A stretch of 64,000 nt of DNA from Treponema bryantii (GTDB lineage Bacteria; Spirochaetota; Spirochaetia; Treponematales; Treponemataceae): NCBI RefSeq assembly GCF_036492245.1, contig NZ_AP025286.1, positions 930,001 to 994,000 on the forward strand, read 5' to 3'. Both the position numbers and the translations under genes were made by a program. The notes under the pieces are model-generated. The model searched no databases and was not told the DNA's origin. It saw only the letters and a program-made list of their open reading frames with translations. Below, piece by piece: positions 16,668 to 24,695 of the stretch; within the stretch, counting starts at the first letter, position 1, and each line of letters starts with the position of its first letter.

Positions 16668-17612
16668 TTAGAGACAGGTAGCCTCATCAATTCCCATCAT
16701 AATATTCATACACTGAACAGCAGCTCCGCTGGCACCTTTTCCAAGGTTGTCGAAACGTGTTGTAATCATAATTCTATCATCATTTCCGTATACAAATACC
16801 TGCATATTGTTTGTTCCGGCAAGGGTATTTGCTGGAATGAACTGCTCTGGTAAAACACCTTCACCCATAAGCGGAGCAACCTGAACAAAACGGCTGCCTT
16901 CATAATGAGCGGCAAACATTTCCTGTACATCTTTTGCAGTTACCTTTTTTGAAAGAAGGCGGCTGTGAAGACCAACTGTAACAGTCATTCCCTGGAAGTA
17001 ATCACAAACGTAAGGATTGAAAACAGGTTCAAAGTCGAGGCCTGATATTTTTTTGATTTCCGGTAAATGTTTGTGCTGCTGTGTCAAAGCATAAAGACGT
17101 GGAGAATCAAGTCCTGGATCACGGCCTTCTGCTTCATACTGTGCAATGGCTTTTTTTCCTGCTCCGGAATATCCGCTGACTGCGTGAATCACAACAGGAT
17201 AATCAGCTGGCATAATTCCTGACTTAACAAGAGGGTAGCAGATGGCAATTGAGCCTGATGCGTAACAACCAGGTACGGCTACACGGTTTGAAGTCTCAAT
17301 TTTCTTTCTGAAATCAGCTCCAAGCTCTGGAAATCCGTATGCCCAGTCTGGATTTGTACGGTGAGCTGTAGAAGCATCGATAATGCGTGTTTTAGGATTT
17401 GTGCACAGAGCAGCAGATTCAATTGCGGCGGCATCTGGCAGACACAGGAATGTAAAATCCGATGCATTGATCATTTTTGCCTTTTCAGCAGGATCTTTTC
17501 TCTTATCATCATCAATAGTAATGATTTCAATATCATTGCGCTTTTCAAAACGCTCAAAAATCTTAAGGCCGGTAGTGCCTTCTTTTCCATCAATAAATAC
17601 TTTGTAAGCCAT
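16668..17612 (-). CDS. argC: N-acetyl-gamma-glutamyl-phosphate reductase (type 2)
   Basis: A 314-residue enzyme that reduces acetylglutamyl phosphate to the semialdehyde. The start MAYKVFIDGKEGTTGLKIFE is typical of the shorter type 2 ArgC class. The catalytic Cys is in AVPGCYASGS. The frame is open further upstream (to 17645), but a TATAAT lies only 6 bases before the chosen ATG, so that ATG is favoured and the mRNA looks leaderless. No ribosome site is present. Confidence 0.93.
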   Translation of the reverse strand: MAYKVFIDGKEGTTGLKIFERFEKRNDIEIITIDDDKRKDPAEKAKMINASDFTFLCLPDAAAIESAALCTNPKTRIIDASTAHRTNPDWAYGFPELGADFRKKIETSNRVAVPGCYASGSIAICYPLVKSGIMPADYPVVIHAVSGYSGAGKKAIAQYEAEGRDPGLDSPRLYALTQQHKHLPEIKKISGLDFEPVFNPYVCDYFQGMTVTVGLHSRLLSKKVTAKDVQEMFAAHYEGSRFVQVAPLMGEGVLPEQFIPANTLAGTNNMQVFVYGNDDRIMITTRFDNLGKGASGAAVQCMNIMMGIDEATCL

Positions 17613-17618
17613 GCGGTT

Positions 17619-17647
17619 ATTATAGAAGAATGCAATTGTTTTCACAA
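17619..17647 (-). promoter_or_regulatory. argC promoter
   Basis: On the minus strand TTGTGA (17642-17647), a 17-base spacer and a perfect TATAAT (17619-17624), six bases before the argC ATG. It is divergent from the EAL gene promoter. Confidence 0.72.
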
Positions 17648-17656
17648 TATAAAAGT

Positions 17657-17685
17657 TTGACCGTAGTGATTTTGTAGATTATAAT
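17657..17685 (+). promoter_or_regulatory. Promoter of the EAL gene
   Basis: TTGACC (17657-17662), a 17-base spacer and TATAAT (17680-17685). An AAGGAA ribosome site follows before the TTG start at 17709. Confidence 0.75.
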
Positions 17686-17708
17686 ATTTTGTTAAGGAAA
17701 TCTTACAT

Positions 17709-19673
17709 TTGGCACAGATTTATCAGTATGCAGTTGCGGCTCTCTTTATTGATGCAGTAATCATCTTTTTCTACTTTCAGAAAAGAAGTCTGCCAACCTT
17801 CCAGAATATAGTCTTTTTCGTAATTCTCTCTGTTGTTACTCTTAATACAGTTGCAGAGCTCGGTGCCGGCTATATGGAAGAGCATCTGTCTTCATTTTCT
17901 ATAGGGACAGCTTATATTATAGAATGTCTCTATTTTACATTTAACCTGACATTTGGTGTTCTTTTTACTATATATAACCTTTCTGCCTTTGATATTTATG
18001 GCAGGCTTAACAAAAAATCAATAAGGATTGTTCAGTCGGTTATTCTTTTTCCGTATTGTTTTTTTTTGATTTCCGTATGGCTTACTCCGCTTCTACATAA
18101 TTATATCAATCTTGTTTTTACTTTTGATTATGTCAACGGATATCAGCGCGGAAGAAATTTCTGGTTTTATGGTCTTTGTTCAACAAAAGCTTTCTTTATA
18201 ATTTTTTCTTTTGCTATCATTCTTTGTTTCAATCGATATATTGCCAGATCGAAGATGCAGATTATGTACTTTTTCATTGTGACTATGTCTGTTACTTCAC
18301 TTATGCAGCTTTTTAATTATGGTCTTTTGATTGAGTCTTTTGGAATGTCGCTTGTTACACTGGTCTACTTTTTCTTTATTCAAAAACCGGAAGAGATGGT
18401 AGATTCTTCAACCGATACTTTGAATCAGTCTGCGTTACAGCGCATGCTCAGATATAATCTGGCAGTTGGACGAAGGTTTTATTGTGTTGCAGTTTTTATT
18501 GATGACACAATGTTTATTGCCAATACCTTTGGTATTCCAAAACTGAATGCTTTCCTTACTGATGCCGGTAACTTTTTGAAGCAGAATTTTTCTTATGCAA
18601 ATGTTTTTAGCCGTCAGCAGGGCTGTTTCTGTATTCTTTTGCGGGAAAGTGATGAAGAAGCTCTGAATAGAGTTATAACTCTGCTTAACAATCGTTTTCA
18701 GAAGGCCTGGGTTCGTGAAAATGTAGAATTAAAGCTTTACATCCGCCTGTGTATTATTGACTGTCCAAAGGATGCTGAAAGTCCGGAAGAAATTATGGAT
18801 ATCATCAATATGATTTCTTCGGATGAGCGATATCGTCAGAGCGTTGTTTTTGCCAGTGAAATTGATTTGAAATACCGCCGTCGTACAATATGTATAGAAC
18901 ATTGTTTACGAAATGGTCTTACAGAAAATCGTTTTGATGTTTTCTATCAGCCTATCTGGTCTACAGCAGAGAAAAAACTGATTGGTGCAGAGGCTTTGAT
19001 TCGTCTGAAGGATGAAACTGGACATTTTATTTCGCCGGAGGATTTTATTCCGATTGCAGAAAAAACTGGTGCAATTCTTCGTATTGGAGAATATGTGTTT
19101 GAGTCTGTTTGTCTGGCTCTTTCTCAGATTGATGTTGAAGCATACGGTATCAAAAAAATTGATATAAATCTTTCGGTTGCTCAGTGTATGCAGGAAATCC
19201 TTGCCGAGCAGATTTTGAAAATCAACAGTATCTATAAAATTCCGCCTTCAATTATTAATCTTGAAATTACAGAAACGGCGGCTGCCCATACACCGGAAAT
19301 CCTCTTGAAAAACATGCAGGATCTTGCAGATGCCGGTTTTGAGCTTTCTCTTGATGATTATGGTTCTGGATACTCGAATATGAGTTATATGCTGAACCTT
19401 CCATTCAAAATGATTAAGATTGATAAGTATATTGTCTGGGCTGCCTTTACAGATAAGAGGGCAGAAAAGGCACTTGCTGCTACTATCAAAATGATTAAGG
19501 AAATTGGAATGACTGTTCTGGCAGAAGGTGTTGAAACTCCGGAGCAGGCTGAATGGCTTACAGCTTCCGGCTGTGATTATCTGCAGGGCTTTTATTATTC
19601 CCGGCCTATTCCAAAAAAAGAGTTTTTAAGTATAATGTTAGATAATAAAAAGGGGGATGCAAATGCAGATTAG
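17709..19673 (+). CDS. EAL-domain cyclic-di-GMP phosphodiesterase, membrane sensor
   Basis: A 654-residue protein with a TTG start. Residues 1 to about 225 hold some seven membrane segments. A degenerate GGDEF domain follows (about 240-390, RQQGC where the GGDEF motif should be). The C-terminal EAL domain looks active: EALIRL, NLEITETAA, DDYGSGYSN and AEGVET are all present. It should hydrolyse cyclic-di-GMP in response to a membrane signal. Its last 11 bases overlap the dtxR-family gene, so the two are probably coupled in one transcript with the PAP2 gene. Confidence 0.92.
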   Translation: MAQIYQYAVAALFIDAVIIFFYFQKRSLPTFQNIVFFVILSVVTLNTVAELGAGYMEEHLSSFSIGTAYIIECLYFTFNLTFGVLFTIYNLSAFDIYGRLNKKSIRIVQSVILFPYCFFLISVWLTPLLHNYINLVFTFDYVNGYQRGRNFWFYGLCSTKAFFIIFSFAIILCFNRYIARSKMQIMYFFIVTMSVTSLMQLFNYGLLIESFGMSLVTLVYFFFIQKPEEMVDSSTDTLNQSALQRMLRYNLAVGRRFYCVAVFIDDTMFIANTFGIPKLNAFLTDAGNFLKQNFSYANVFSRQQGCFCILLRESDEEALNRVITLLNNRFQKAWVRENVELKLYIRLCIIDCPKDAESPEEIMDIINMISSDERYRQSVVFASEIDLKYRRRTICIEHCLRNGLTENRFDVFYQPIWSTAEKKLIGAEALIRLKDETGHFISPEDFIPIAEKTGAILRIGEYVFESVCLALSQIDVEAYGIKKIDINLSVAQCMQEILAEQILKINSIYKIPPSIINLEITETAAAHTPEILLKNMQDLADAGFELSLDDYGSGYSNMSYMLNLPFKMIKIDKYIVWAAFTDKRAEKALAATIKMIKEIGMTVLAEGVETPEQAEWLTASGCDYLQGFYYSRPIPKKEFLSIMLDNKKGDANAD

Positions 19674-20034
19674 AGAATCAGCAGAGATGTATCTTGAAAC
19701 AATACTTGTGCTTTCAAAAAAGGGTGACGTGCGTTCTATTGATATTGCACGTGCTATGGATTTTTCACGTCCTTCTGTAAGTGTTACAGTACATAATCTT
19801 GAAAAAGAACATTATATAAAGATAAATGAAAACGGAACAATTTCTCTTGAGCCTGCTGGTCGTGAAATTGCAGAACGTATTTATGAACGTCATACAGTTC
19901 TTACAGATCTTCTTATTGCAATCGGAGTTTCTGAAAAAACAGCTGCAGAAGATGCCTGTAAAATCGAACATGATCTCAGCGTAGAAACTTTTGAGTGCGT
20001 TAAAAAAGCAATCAAAAAAATGGGCAAAAAATAA
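19663..20034 (+). CDS. DtxR/MntR-family metalloregulator (short form, iron-type ligands)
   Basis: A 123-residue repressor with a winged helix (recognition region around SRPSVSVTVHNLEK) and a dimerisation domain, but no SH3-like domain. Aligned by eye to Bacillus MntR, the ligands are Met9 (Asp8 in MntR), Glu12, His77, Cys99 (Glu99 in MntR), Glu102 and His103. Met and Cys at these places are what the iron sensors DtxR/IdeR have, suggesting Fe(II) rather than Mn(II) sensing. ATG 19663 is preferred over 19657 because it sits 8 bases from the GGGGG ribosome site. It is the best candidate to bind the GTTAG-N6-CTAAC boxes that begin 1.2 kb downstream. Confidence 0.88.
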   Translation: MQIRESAEMYLETILVLSKKGDVRSIDIARAMDFSRPSVSVTVHNLEKEHYIKINENGTISLEPAGREIAERIYERHTVLTDLLIAIGVSEKTAAEDACKIEHDLSVETFECVKKAIKKMGKK

Positions 20035-20035
20035 C

Positions 20036-20875
20036 ATGACTAATCTTAGGAAAATCAGAACAAGACTTACAGCCTTGTTCTTTCTTTTAATATTCAGTGG
20101 AGCAGGGCTTTCTGCCGCTACTTTTGATTATGAACAGCCTTTTTCACTTAATCCTGTAAATGAAAGTATTCAGCTTGGGGTGGGTGGGCTGCTTTCCGGT
20201 TCTGCACTTGTTTGCGATAAAATTCTTCATATCAAAAATAATGATTTTAATGCAGCAGATTTAAACCTGTCAGAAATTTCTACACTTGAACAGATATTAA
20301 TGAAACCATACAGCAAGCCTCTTCATATTGTTGGAACTGGAACTATGGCACTCGCTCTGGCAACTCCTGCTGTTTTTGCTGTGTTACCAGCTAAAGAGTG
20401 GCTTACAATTGGAACAATGTATCTGGAAACTATGCTGCTTGCTAACGGAATTAAGGAATGGATGAAGCTTCTGGTTTATCGAACCCGACCTTATATGTAT
20501 TTTGATGATTATCCGCAGGATAAGGTAGAAGATGGAGACTGGAACTGTTCATTCCCTTCTGGACATTCAACGCTTGCATTTGCTGCGGCTGCATTCTCAA
20601 CTATGGTATTCTGTCAGTGCTTCCCTGATTCAAAATGGAAATATGCTGTTGCGGGAGGAGCCTTTGGTCTTGCAGCTACGACAGGTATTTTCAGAATGGC
20701 ATGTGGAAAACATTTCTTTACAGATGTCCTTGTAGGTGCCGTTATAGGAACTGCCTGTGGTTTTATAGTTCCATACATGCATACAAAAAACTTTTACGGA
20801 AAATTTGAAAAGAAAAGCGGCAGAGCAAATGCTAATTTAACTCCTGCAGGCTTAACTTTTTCTTATAATTTCTAA
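20036..20875 (+). CDS. PAP2-family membrane phosphatase
   Basis: A 279-residue protein with an N-terminal signal (cleavage near SAA, about residue 26) and several membrane segments. The three PAP2 motifs are present: KLLVYRTRP, CSFPSGHST and RMACGKHFFTD, with catalytic His residues in the last two. It should dephosphorylate a lipid phosphate such as undecaprenyl pyrophosphate or phosphatidate at the outer face of the inner membrane. The ATG lies one base after the dtxR-family stop, so it is in the same operon. Confidence 0.88.
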   Translation: MTNLRKIRTRLTALFFLLIFSGAGLSAATFDYEQPFSLNPVNESIQLGVGGLLSGSALVCDKILHIKNNDFNAADLNLSEISTLEQILMKPYSKPLHIVGTGTMALALATPAVFAVLPAKEWLTIGTMYLETMLLANGIKEWMKLLVYRTRPYMYFDDYPQDKVEDGDWNCSFPSGHSTLAFAAAAFSTMVFCQCFPDSKWKYAVAGGAFGLAATTGIFRMACGKHFFTDVLVGAVIGTACGFIVPYMHTKNFYGKFEKKSGRANANLTPAGLTFSYNF

Positions 20876-20894
20876 TAAATTTAGGTTTTGTCTA

Positions 20895-20923
20895 TTGACA
20901 AACTTTAGAAAAATCTCTATATT
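20895..20923 (+). promoter_or_regulatory. tRNA-Lys promoter
   Basis: TTGACA (20895-20900), a 17-base spacer and TATATT (20918-20923), 25 bases before the mature tRNA. Confidence 0.75.
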
Positions 20924-20947
20924 ATTAAAACATTCGCAAGGATGGAT

Positions 20948-21020
20948 GGGCTACTAGCTCAGTAGGTAGAGCAACGCCCTTTTAAGGCGTGGGTCACTGG
21001 TTCGAATCCAGTGTAGCTCA
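20948..21020 (+). tRNA. tRNA-Lys (anticodon TTT)
   Basis: A full 73-base cloverleaf can be drawn: acceptor GGGCTAC/GTAGCTC (one G-U), D stem GCTC/GAGC, anticodon stem ACGCC/GGCGT with loop CTTTTAA (anticodon TTT at 20981-20983), T stem ACTGG/CCAGT with loop TTCGAAT, and discriminator A. The CCA end is not encoded. Confidence 0.97.
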
Positions 21021-21022
21021 GT

Positions 21023-21056
21023 AAAGGACTTCTGGTTTCAGAAGTCCTTTTTTTTT
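21023..21056 (+). terminator. Terminator after tRNA-Lys
   Basis: A 12-bp perfect stem AAAGGACTTCTG/CAGAAGTCCTTT with a 4-base loop, followed by a T run. Confidence 0.93.
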
Positions 21057-21210
21057 ATTCTAAACAGAATTACGCTGTATTAGTCTTTTTTCTTATATTC
21101 CTGAATTATTTGTCTATAAAAATACACTACTGGAATTATATCCTTTCTTATGAAGTTAAGCGTTTATCATTGGGGCTTTTGTAATCTTTTTAATCCATTA
21201 GACATTAAGG

Positions 21211-21270
21211 GTTAGTTGACACTAACTATTCTTATATATATACTGAAATTATATGTTAGTTAGTACTAAC
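21211..21270 (+). promoter_or_regulatory. Promoter with two GTTAG-N6-CTAAC boxes (ECF1-feo operon)
   Basis: Box one is GTTAGTTGACACTAAC (21211-21226) and contains the -35 hexamer TTGACA (21216-21221). A 17-base spacer leads to TATACT (21239-21244). Box two, GTTAGTTAGTACTAAC (21255-21270), lies at the start site. Box centres are 44 bases apart. A repressor on both boxes would block RNA polymerase completely. The interval 21057-21210 upstream holds nothing I can recognise. Confidence 0.85.
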
Positions 21271-21290
21271 GATGAAAAAACGAGGTTTTT

Positions 21291-21875
21291 ATGAAAAGTT
21301 CAAACAAACTCAATGGTAAAGATTTAATCAACATCGGAATTTTTACTGCAATTTACTTTGTAGTGATTATGGCTCTTGCAATGCTCGGCTTTATTCCGAT
21401 TTTTATGCCAACCTATTCTGTGCTTATGCCTTTATTTGGCGGTATTCCCTTTATGCTTTTTCTGACTAAAGTCCGCAAGTTTGGAATGGTCTGGATTATG
21501 AGCATTCTTATGGGACTGCTTATGTGGCTTACAGGTATGTCTTATTATGCTCTGGTTATTGGTAGTATTACAGGGTTGATTGCAGAGTTTGTTCTTAAAG
21601 GCGGCGAATACAAAAGTGCAAAAAGAGCGGTTATTGTTCATGCAATTTTCTGTTTCTGGATTGTAAGTAATTACATTCCATTATTCTTCTTTGCTGATAA
21701 ATACTGGTCTACAAGACAGAATTTTGGTCAGGAATACATTGATGCACTTACAAAGTTATTTCCTAAATGGATGTTCCCGGTTCATATTGCTTTATGCTTT
21801 TGCTTCGGTATCATTGGCGGACTTCTTGGCCGTAAGATTCTTAAAAAGCACTTTGCAAAGGCTGGAATTGCATAA
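21291..21875 (+). CDS. Trep_Strep family ECF-type substrate-binding membrane protein (S component), cassette 1
   Basis: A 194-residue, strongly hydrophobic protein with about five or six membrane segments and the basic C-terminus RKILKKHFAKAG characteristic of the Trep_Strep (MptD) family. It has two paralogues in this window (44782 and 55468), each next to T and ATPase genes of an ECF-like transporter, so it should be the substrate-capture subunit. The substrate is unknown. It leads an operon that continues into feoAB, and iron-type operator boxes control it, which points to an iron or iron-chelate substrate (inference). Confidence 0.85.
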   Translation: MKSSNKLNGKDLINIGIFTAIYFVVIMALAMLGFIPIFMPTYSVLMPLFGGIPFMLFLTKVRKFGMVWIMSILMGLLMWLTGMSYYALVIGSITGLIAEFVLKGGEYKSAKRAVIVHAIFCFWIVSNYIPLFFFADKYWSTRQNFGQEYIDALTKLFPKWMFPVHIALCFCFGIIGGLLGRKILKKHFAKAGIA

Positions 21876-22600
21876 TGGAAATCTTAAGCGCTACTTCAAA
21901 AAAATCTGTTTTGGATCCGCGCACTAAACTAATTCTGCTTGTATTTGTTTCAGTGTTTGTTCTGGGAAATGCAGGCGGAGACTGGGCGGCTGAGTTTCGT
22001 GTTGCACTGAATTATCTGCCGCTTTTTCTACTGCTAAGTGCCCGACGTTTTAAGCCATTTTTATTTGGTGTCTTTTTTTATACCTTTGCGTATGTCTTTG
22101 CAATGTTTGTTATGCCACATTGTACTGGTTTTCTGAATTTTCTGATTCTTGCAATGTGTGGAATTGTCTTGAGATTTATGCCGGGTGTTTTTACCGGGAT
22201 GTATCTCGTTTCTACAACAACTGTCAGCGAGTTCATGAGTGCCATGGAAAGAATTCATATGCCAAGTCAAATCACTATTCCACTTTCCGTTATGTTCAGA
22301 TTTTTTCCTACAGTTATGGAAGAAGCTTCAAGCATAAACAAGGCAATGGCTATGAGGGATATCAGATGTGGTGGAACAAAAGCTTTTCAGATGATTGAAT
22401 ATCGCCTTATTCCGATGATGACCTGTTCTGTAAAAATCGGGCAGGAATTGTCGGCGGCTTCACTTACACGCGGTCTTGGCGGACCAGGAAAACGAACAAA
22501 TATCTGTAAAATTGGTTTTGGATTCTGGGATTATTTTACTTTTATTGCTTTAGGAGCAGGACTTGCTATAACCATTCTACATGGCTTCAAGGTGATTTAA
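21875..22600 (+). CDS. ECF transporter T component, cassette 1
   Basis: A 241-residue CbiQ/EcfT-type membrane protein with about five membrane segments. Two C-terminal coupling-helix motifs carry the Arg-Gly-type signatures (AMAMRDIRCGG and SLTRGLGGPGKR) that contact the ATPase subunits. The ATG shares one base with the stop of the S component. It should couple the double ATPase encoded next to the Trep_Strep S protein. Confidence 0.87.
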   Translation: MEILSATSKKSVLDPRTKLILLVFVSVFVLGNAGGDWAAEFRVALNYLPLFLLLSARRFKPFLFGVFFYTFAYVFAMFVMPHCTGFLNFLILAMCGIVLRFMPGVFTGMYLVSTTTVSEFMSAMERIHMPSQITIPLSVMFRFFPTVMEEASSINKAMAMRDIRCGGTKAFQMIEYRLIPMMTCSVKIGQELSAASLTRGLGGPGKRTNICKIGFGFWDYFTFIALGAGLAITILHGFKVI

Positions 22601-24094
22601 ATGATTGAACTTAATAATGTCAGTTTTACATATAGTTGTGGCGAGGGGATTGAACGTGGGGCAGCCGGAGGAGTCGGAGAAAGATCTTCAAATGGCAGTC
22701 TCTGTAACATTAATCTAAAAATAGAAGAAGGCGAATTTGTTTTACTAACCGGAGGATCCGGCTGCGGTAAGACTACTATTCTTCGTCTTATTAATGGACT
22801 TATTCCAAACTTTTTTGAAGGTGAGTTACAAGGACATGTTTTTGTTAATGGCAATGATGTTTCACAGGTAGAATTATATGATACTGCAAAAATTGTAAGC
22901 ACTGTATTTCAAAATCCGCGTTCTCAGTTTTTTAATGTTGATACAACTAGTGAGCTTGCTTTTGCATGTGAAAATCAGGGAATGGAAGAAAATGAGATTT
23001 TACGGAGAATCGACAAAACAGTAAAGGATCTTCAGCTTGAACCTCTTATGGGAAGGAGTCTTTTTCAGCTCTCTGGCGGACAAAAGCAGAAAATTGCCTG
23101 TGCGTCAGTTGCGGTTACAGGAAATAAAATCATTCTTCTGGATGAACCAAGTGCGAATCTTGATTTGAAAACAATCGAAGGACTTCGTGAGCTGCTTAAG
23201 AAATGGAAGAGTGAAGGGAAAACTATTGTAGTTGCAGAACACCGTATATCTTATCTTTGGGAACTTGCCGACCGAACGATAGTTTTGGAAGATGGAAAAA
23301 TTATCCGGGAAATGTCTCGAGAAGAAATGGATAGGATTTCGGAAGAAGAATTGCATAAGCTGGGTCTACGTTCAAACTGTCATGCTGAACTTGTTTCGGA
23401 ATCGCATAGTCAAAAGATGCTGAAACAAGTTCAGCATGACGTGTCACTTCAAGATGGTATTGAAAATATCAACATCCAAAACTTCCGCTACAAATACCGC
23501 AATGGTCTTGTTGCCCTAAATATTCCGCATATGGAAATCCCGGTTGGAAAAATCACTGCAATTACCGGTAATAACGGCGAAGGTAAAACAACCTTCCTTA
23601 ATTGTCTTTGCGGATTAGGAAAACATTCAAAAGGAATTATAGAGTTTAATGGGAAAACTTATAAACGGCATGCCCGTCAAAAGAAAATCTTTCTTGTAAT
23701 GCAGGATGTAAATCATCAGCTGTTTACAGAAAGCGTTCTGGATGAAGTTATTATCAGTCAAAAAGAAGAGAATGAAAAAGAAACTCACCACATTTTGAAG
23801 AGTCTTGATCTGGATGATTTTGCAGATCGACATCCGCAGTCGCTTTCTGGCGGCCAGAAGCAGCGACTTGCTGTAGCCTGTGCAATTGCAAGCGGACGAG
23901 AGATTCTTCTTTTTGATGAACCAACCAGCGGCCTCGACTGCACACATATGCTTCAAATCGGACAAATCCTGCGTAATCTTAAAAACCTTGGAAAAACTGT
24001 AATCGTAGTAACGCACGATCGTGAACTTATCAAAGAATGCTGCGATTTTGAAATACCATTAAAGGAGTTTAACTTATGGGAACAGTCATCTTAA
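22601..24094 (+). CDS. Double-domain ECF ATPase (A-A' fusion), cassette 1, with in-frame repeat peptide
   Basis: A 497-residue protein made of two ABC ATPase domains in tandem. Domain 1 has GGSGCGKTT, LSGGQKQK and LLDEPSANLD; domain 2 has GNNGEGKTT, LSGGQKQR and LFDEPTSGLD. The linker (about residues 260-281) carries an extra peptide with HAELVSES and MLKQVQHD, encoded by a 62-base palindromic repeat (23379-23440). The paralogue at 51466 lacks it and joins its domains at the same point (EEELHKLGLR). It powers the S/T pair upstream. Confidence 0.9.
   Translation: MIELNNVSFTYSCGEGIERGAAGGVGERSSNGSLCNINLKIEEGEFVLLTGGSGCGKTTILRLINGLIPNFFEGELQGHVFVNGNDVSQVELYDTAKIVSTVFQNPRSQFFNVDTTSELAFACENQGMEENEILRRIDKTVKDLQLEPLMGRSLFQLSGGQKQKIACASVAVTGNKIILLDEPSANLDLKTIEGLRELLKKWKSEGKTIVVAEHRISYLWELADRTIVLEDGKIIREMSREEMDRISEEELHKLGLRSNCHAELVSESHSQKMLKQVQHDVSLQDGIENINIQNFRYKYRNGLVALNIPHMEIPVGKITAITGNNGEGKTTFLNCLCGLGKHSKGIIEFNGKTYKRHARQKKIFLVMQDVNHQLFTESVLDEVIISQKEENEKETHHILKSLDLDDFADRHPQSLSGGQKQRLAVACAIASGREILLFDEPTSGLDCTHMLQIGQILRNLKNLGKTVIVVTHDRELIKECCDFEIPLKEFNLWEQSS
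23379..23440. repeat. Palindromic repeat inserted in frame in the ECF ATPase gene
   Basis: Perfect 19-bp inverted arms (23379-23397 and 23422-23440) flank a 24-base centre. The element is read through in frame as a linker peptide between the two ATPase domains. The arms share the CTGAACTTG core with the intergenic copies of the family. Confidence 0.9.
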
Positions 24095-24471
24095 TTTTGA
24101 TTCTTTTAATAATTATTCTTTTTGCTGTAAAAAGTACTCTCAATAGGATACAGCACGGTTCGGCATGCTGTGGTGAACGAGATGCACCGGAGAAAAAAGT
24201 AAAAGTTCAGGATAAAAATAAATCACACTATCCTTTTAAATATGTGCTTTCGGTTGACGGCATGCATTGTTCAAATTGTACACGCCATGTGGAAAATGCT
24301 TTGAACTCGATTGACGGGATATGGGCTACTGCGAGTCTTGAAAAGAAGTCCGTAACAGTACTTTCGAAAATGGAGCTTGAGGCTGCTGATTTGGAATGTG
24401 AAGTACGGGATGCAGGCTACACGGTTCTTTCTGTTACAAAAAATCAGGTTATTACACAAGGAGATATATAA
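24076..24471 (+). CDS. FeoB-associated Cys-rich membrane protein fused to an HMA metal-binding domain
   Basis: A 131-residue protein. Residues 1-40 (MGTVILILILLIIILFAVKS, then a CC pair) resemble the small FeoB-associated Cys-rich membrane protein family. Residues about 57-125 are a heavy-metal-associated domain with the GMHCSNC metal motif. It overlaps the ATPase gene by 19 bases and ends one base into feoA, so it is tightly embedded in the iron operon. A role in handing metal to or from FeoB is likely but unproven; the fusion itself is unusual. Confidence 0.8.
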   Translation: MGTVILILILLIIILFAVKSTLNRIQHGSACCGERDAPEKKVKVQDKNKSHYPFKYVLSVDGMHCSNCTRHVENALNSIDGIWATASLEKKSVTVLSKMELEAADLECEVRDAGYTVLSVTKNQVITQGDI

Positions 24472-24695
24472 TGGCAATTTCTGAATTGAAAAAAGATCAA
24501 AGCGCAGTAATCGCCTCTGTAAACGGCGATGCACGTTTTGTAAGCAGGATTACATCTATCGGACTTACACCGGGATGCAAGATTACAATCGTAAAAAACG
24601 AAAAGCATCGTCCGCTTTTAGTTTATTCGCGCGACACTATGATTGCTTTGAACCGTAATGAATGTGAGAACATCACAGTGGAGGTCGTTGCATGA
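24471..24695 (+). CDS. feoA: Ferrous iron transport protein A
   Basis: A 74-residue SH3-like FeoA protein (ITSIGLTPGCKITIV and a late DTMIALNRNE) that acts on the cytoplasmic side of FeoB. The ATG overlaps the upstream stop, and the gene overlaps feoB by four bases. Confidence 0.93.
   Translation: MAISELKKDQSAVIASVNGDARFVSRITSIGLTPGCKITIVKNEKHRPLLVYSRDTMIALNRNECENITVEVVA

Noticed and set aside
17613-17645. An earlier argC start at 17645
   Set aside because: The promoter TATAAT lies inside the extension; type 2 ArgC proteins begin at the MAYKVFIDG position.
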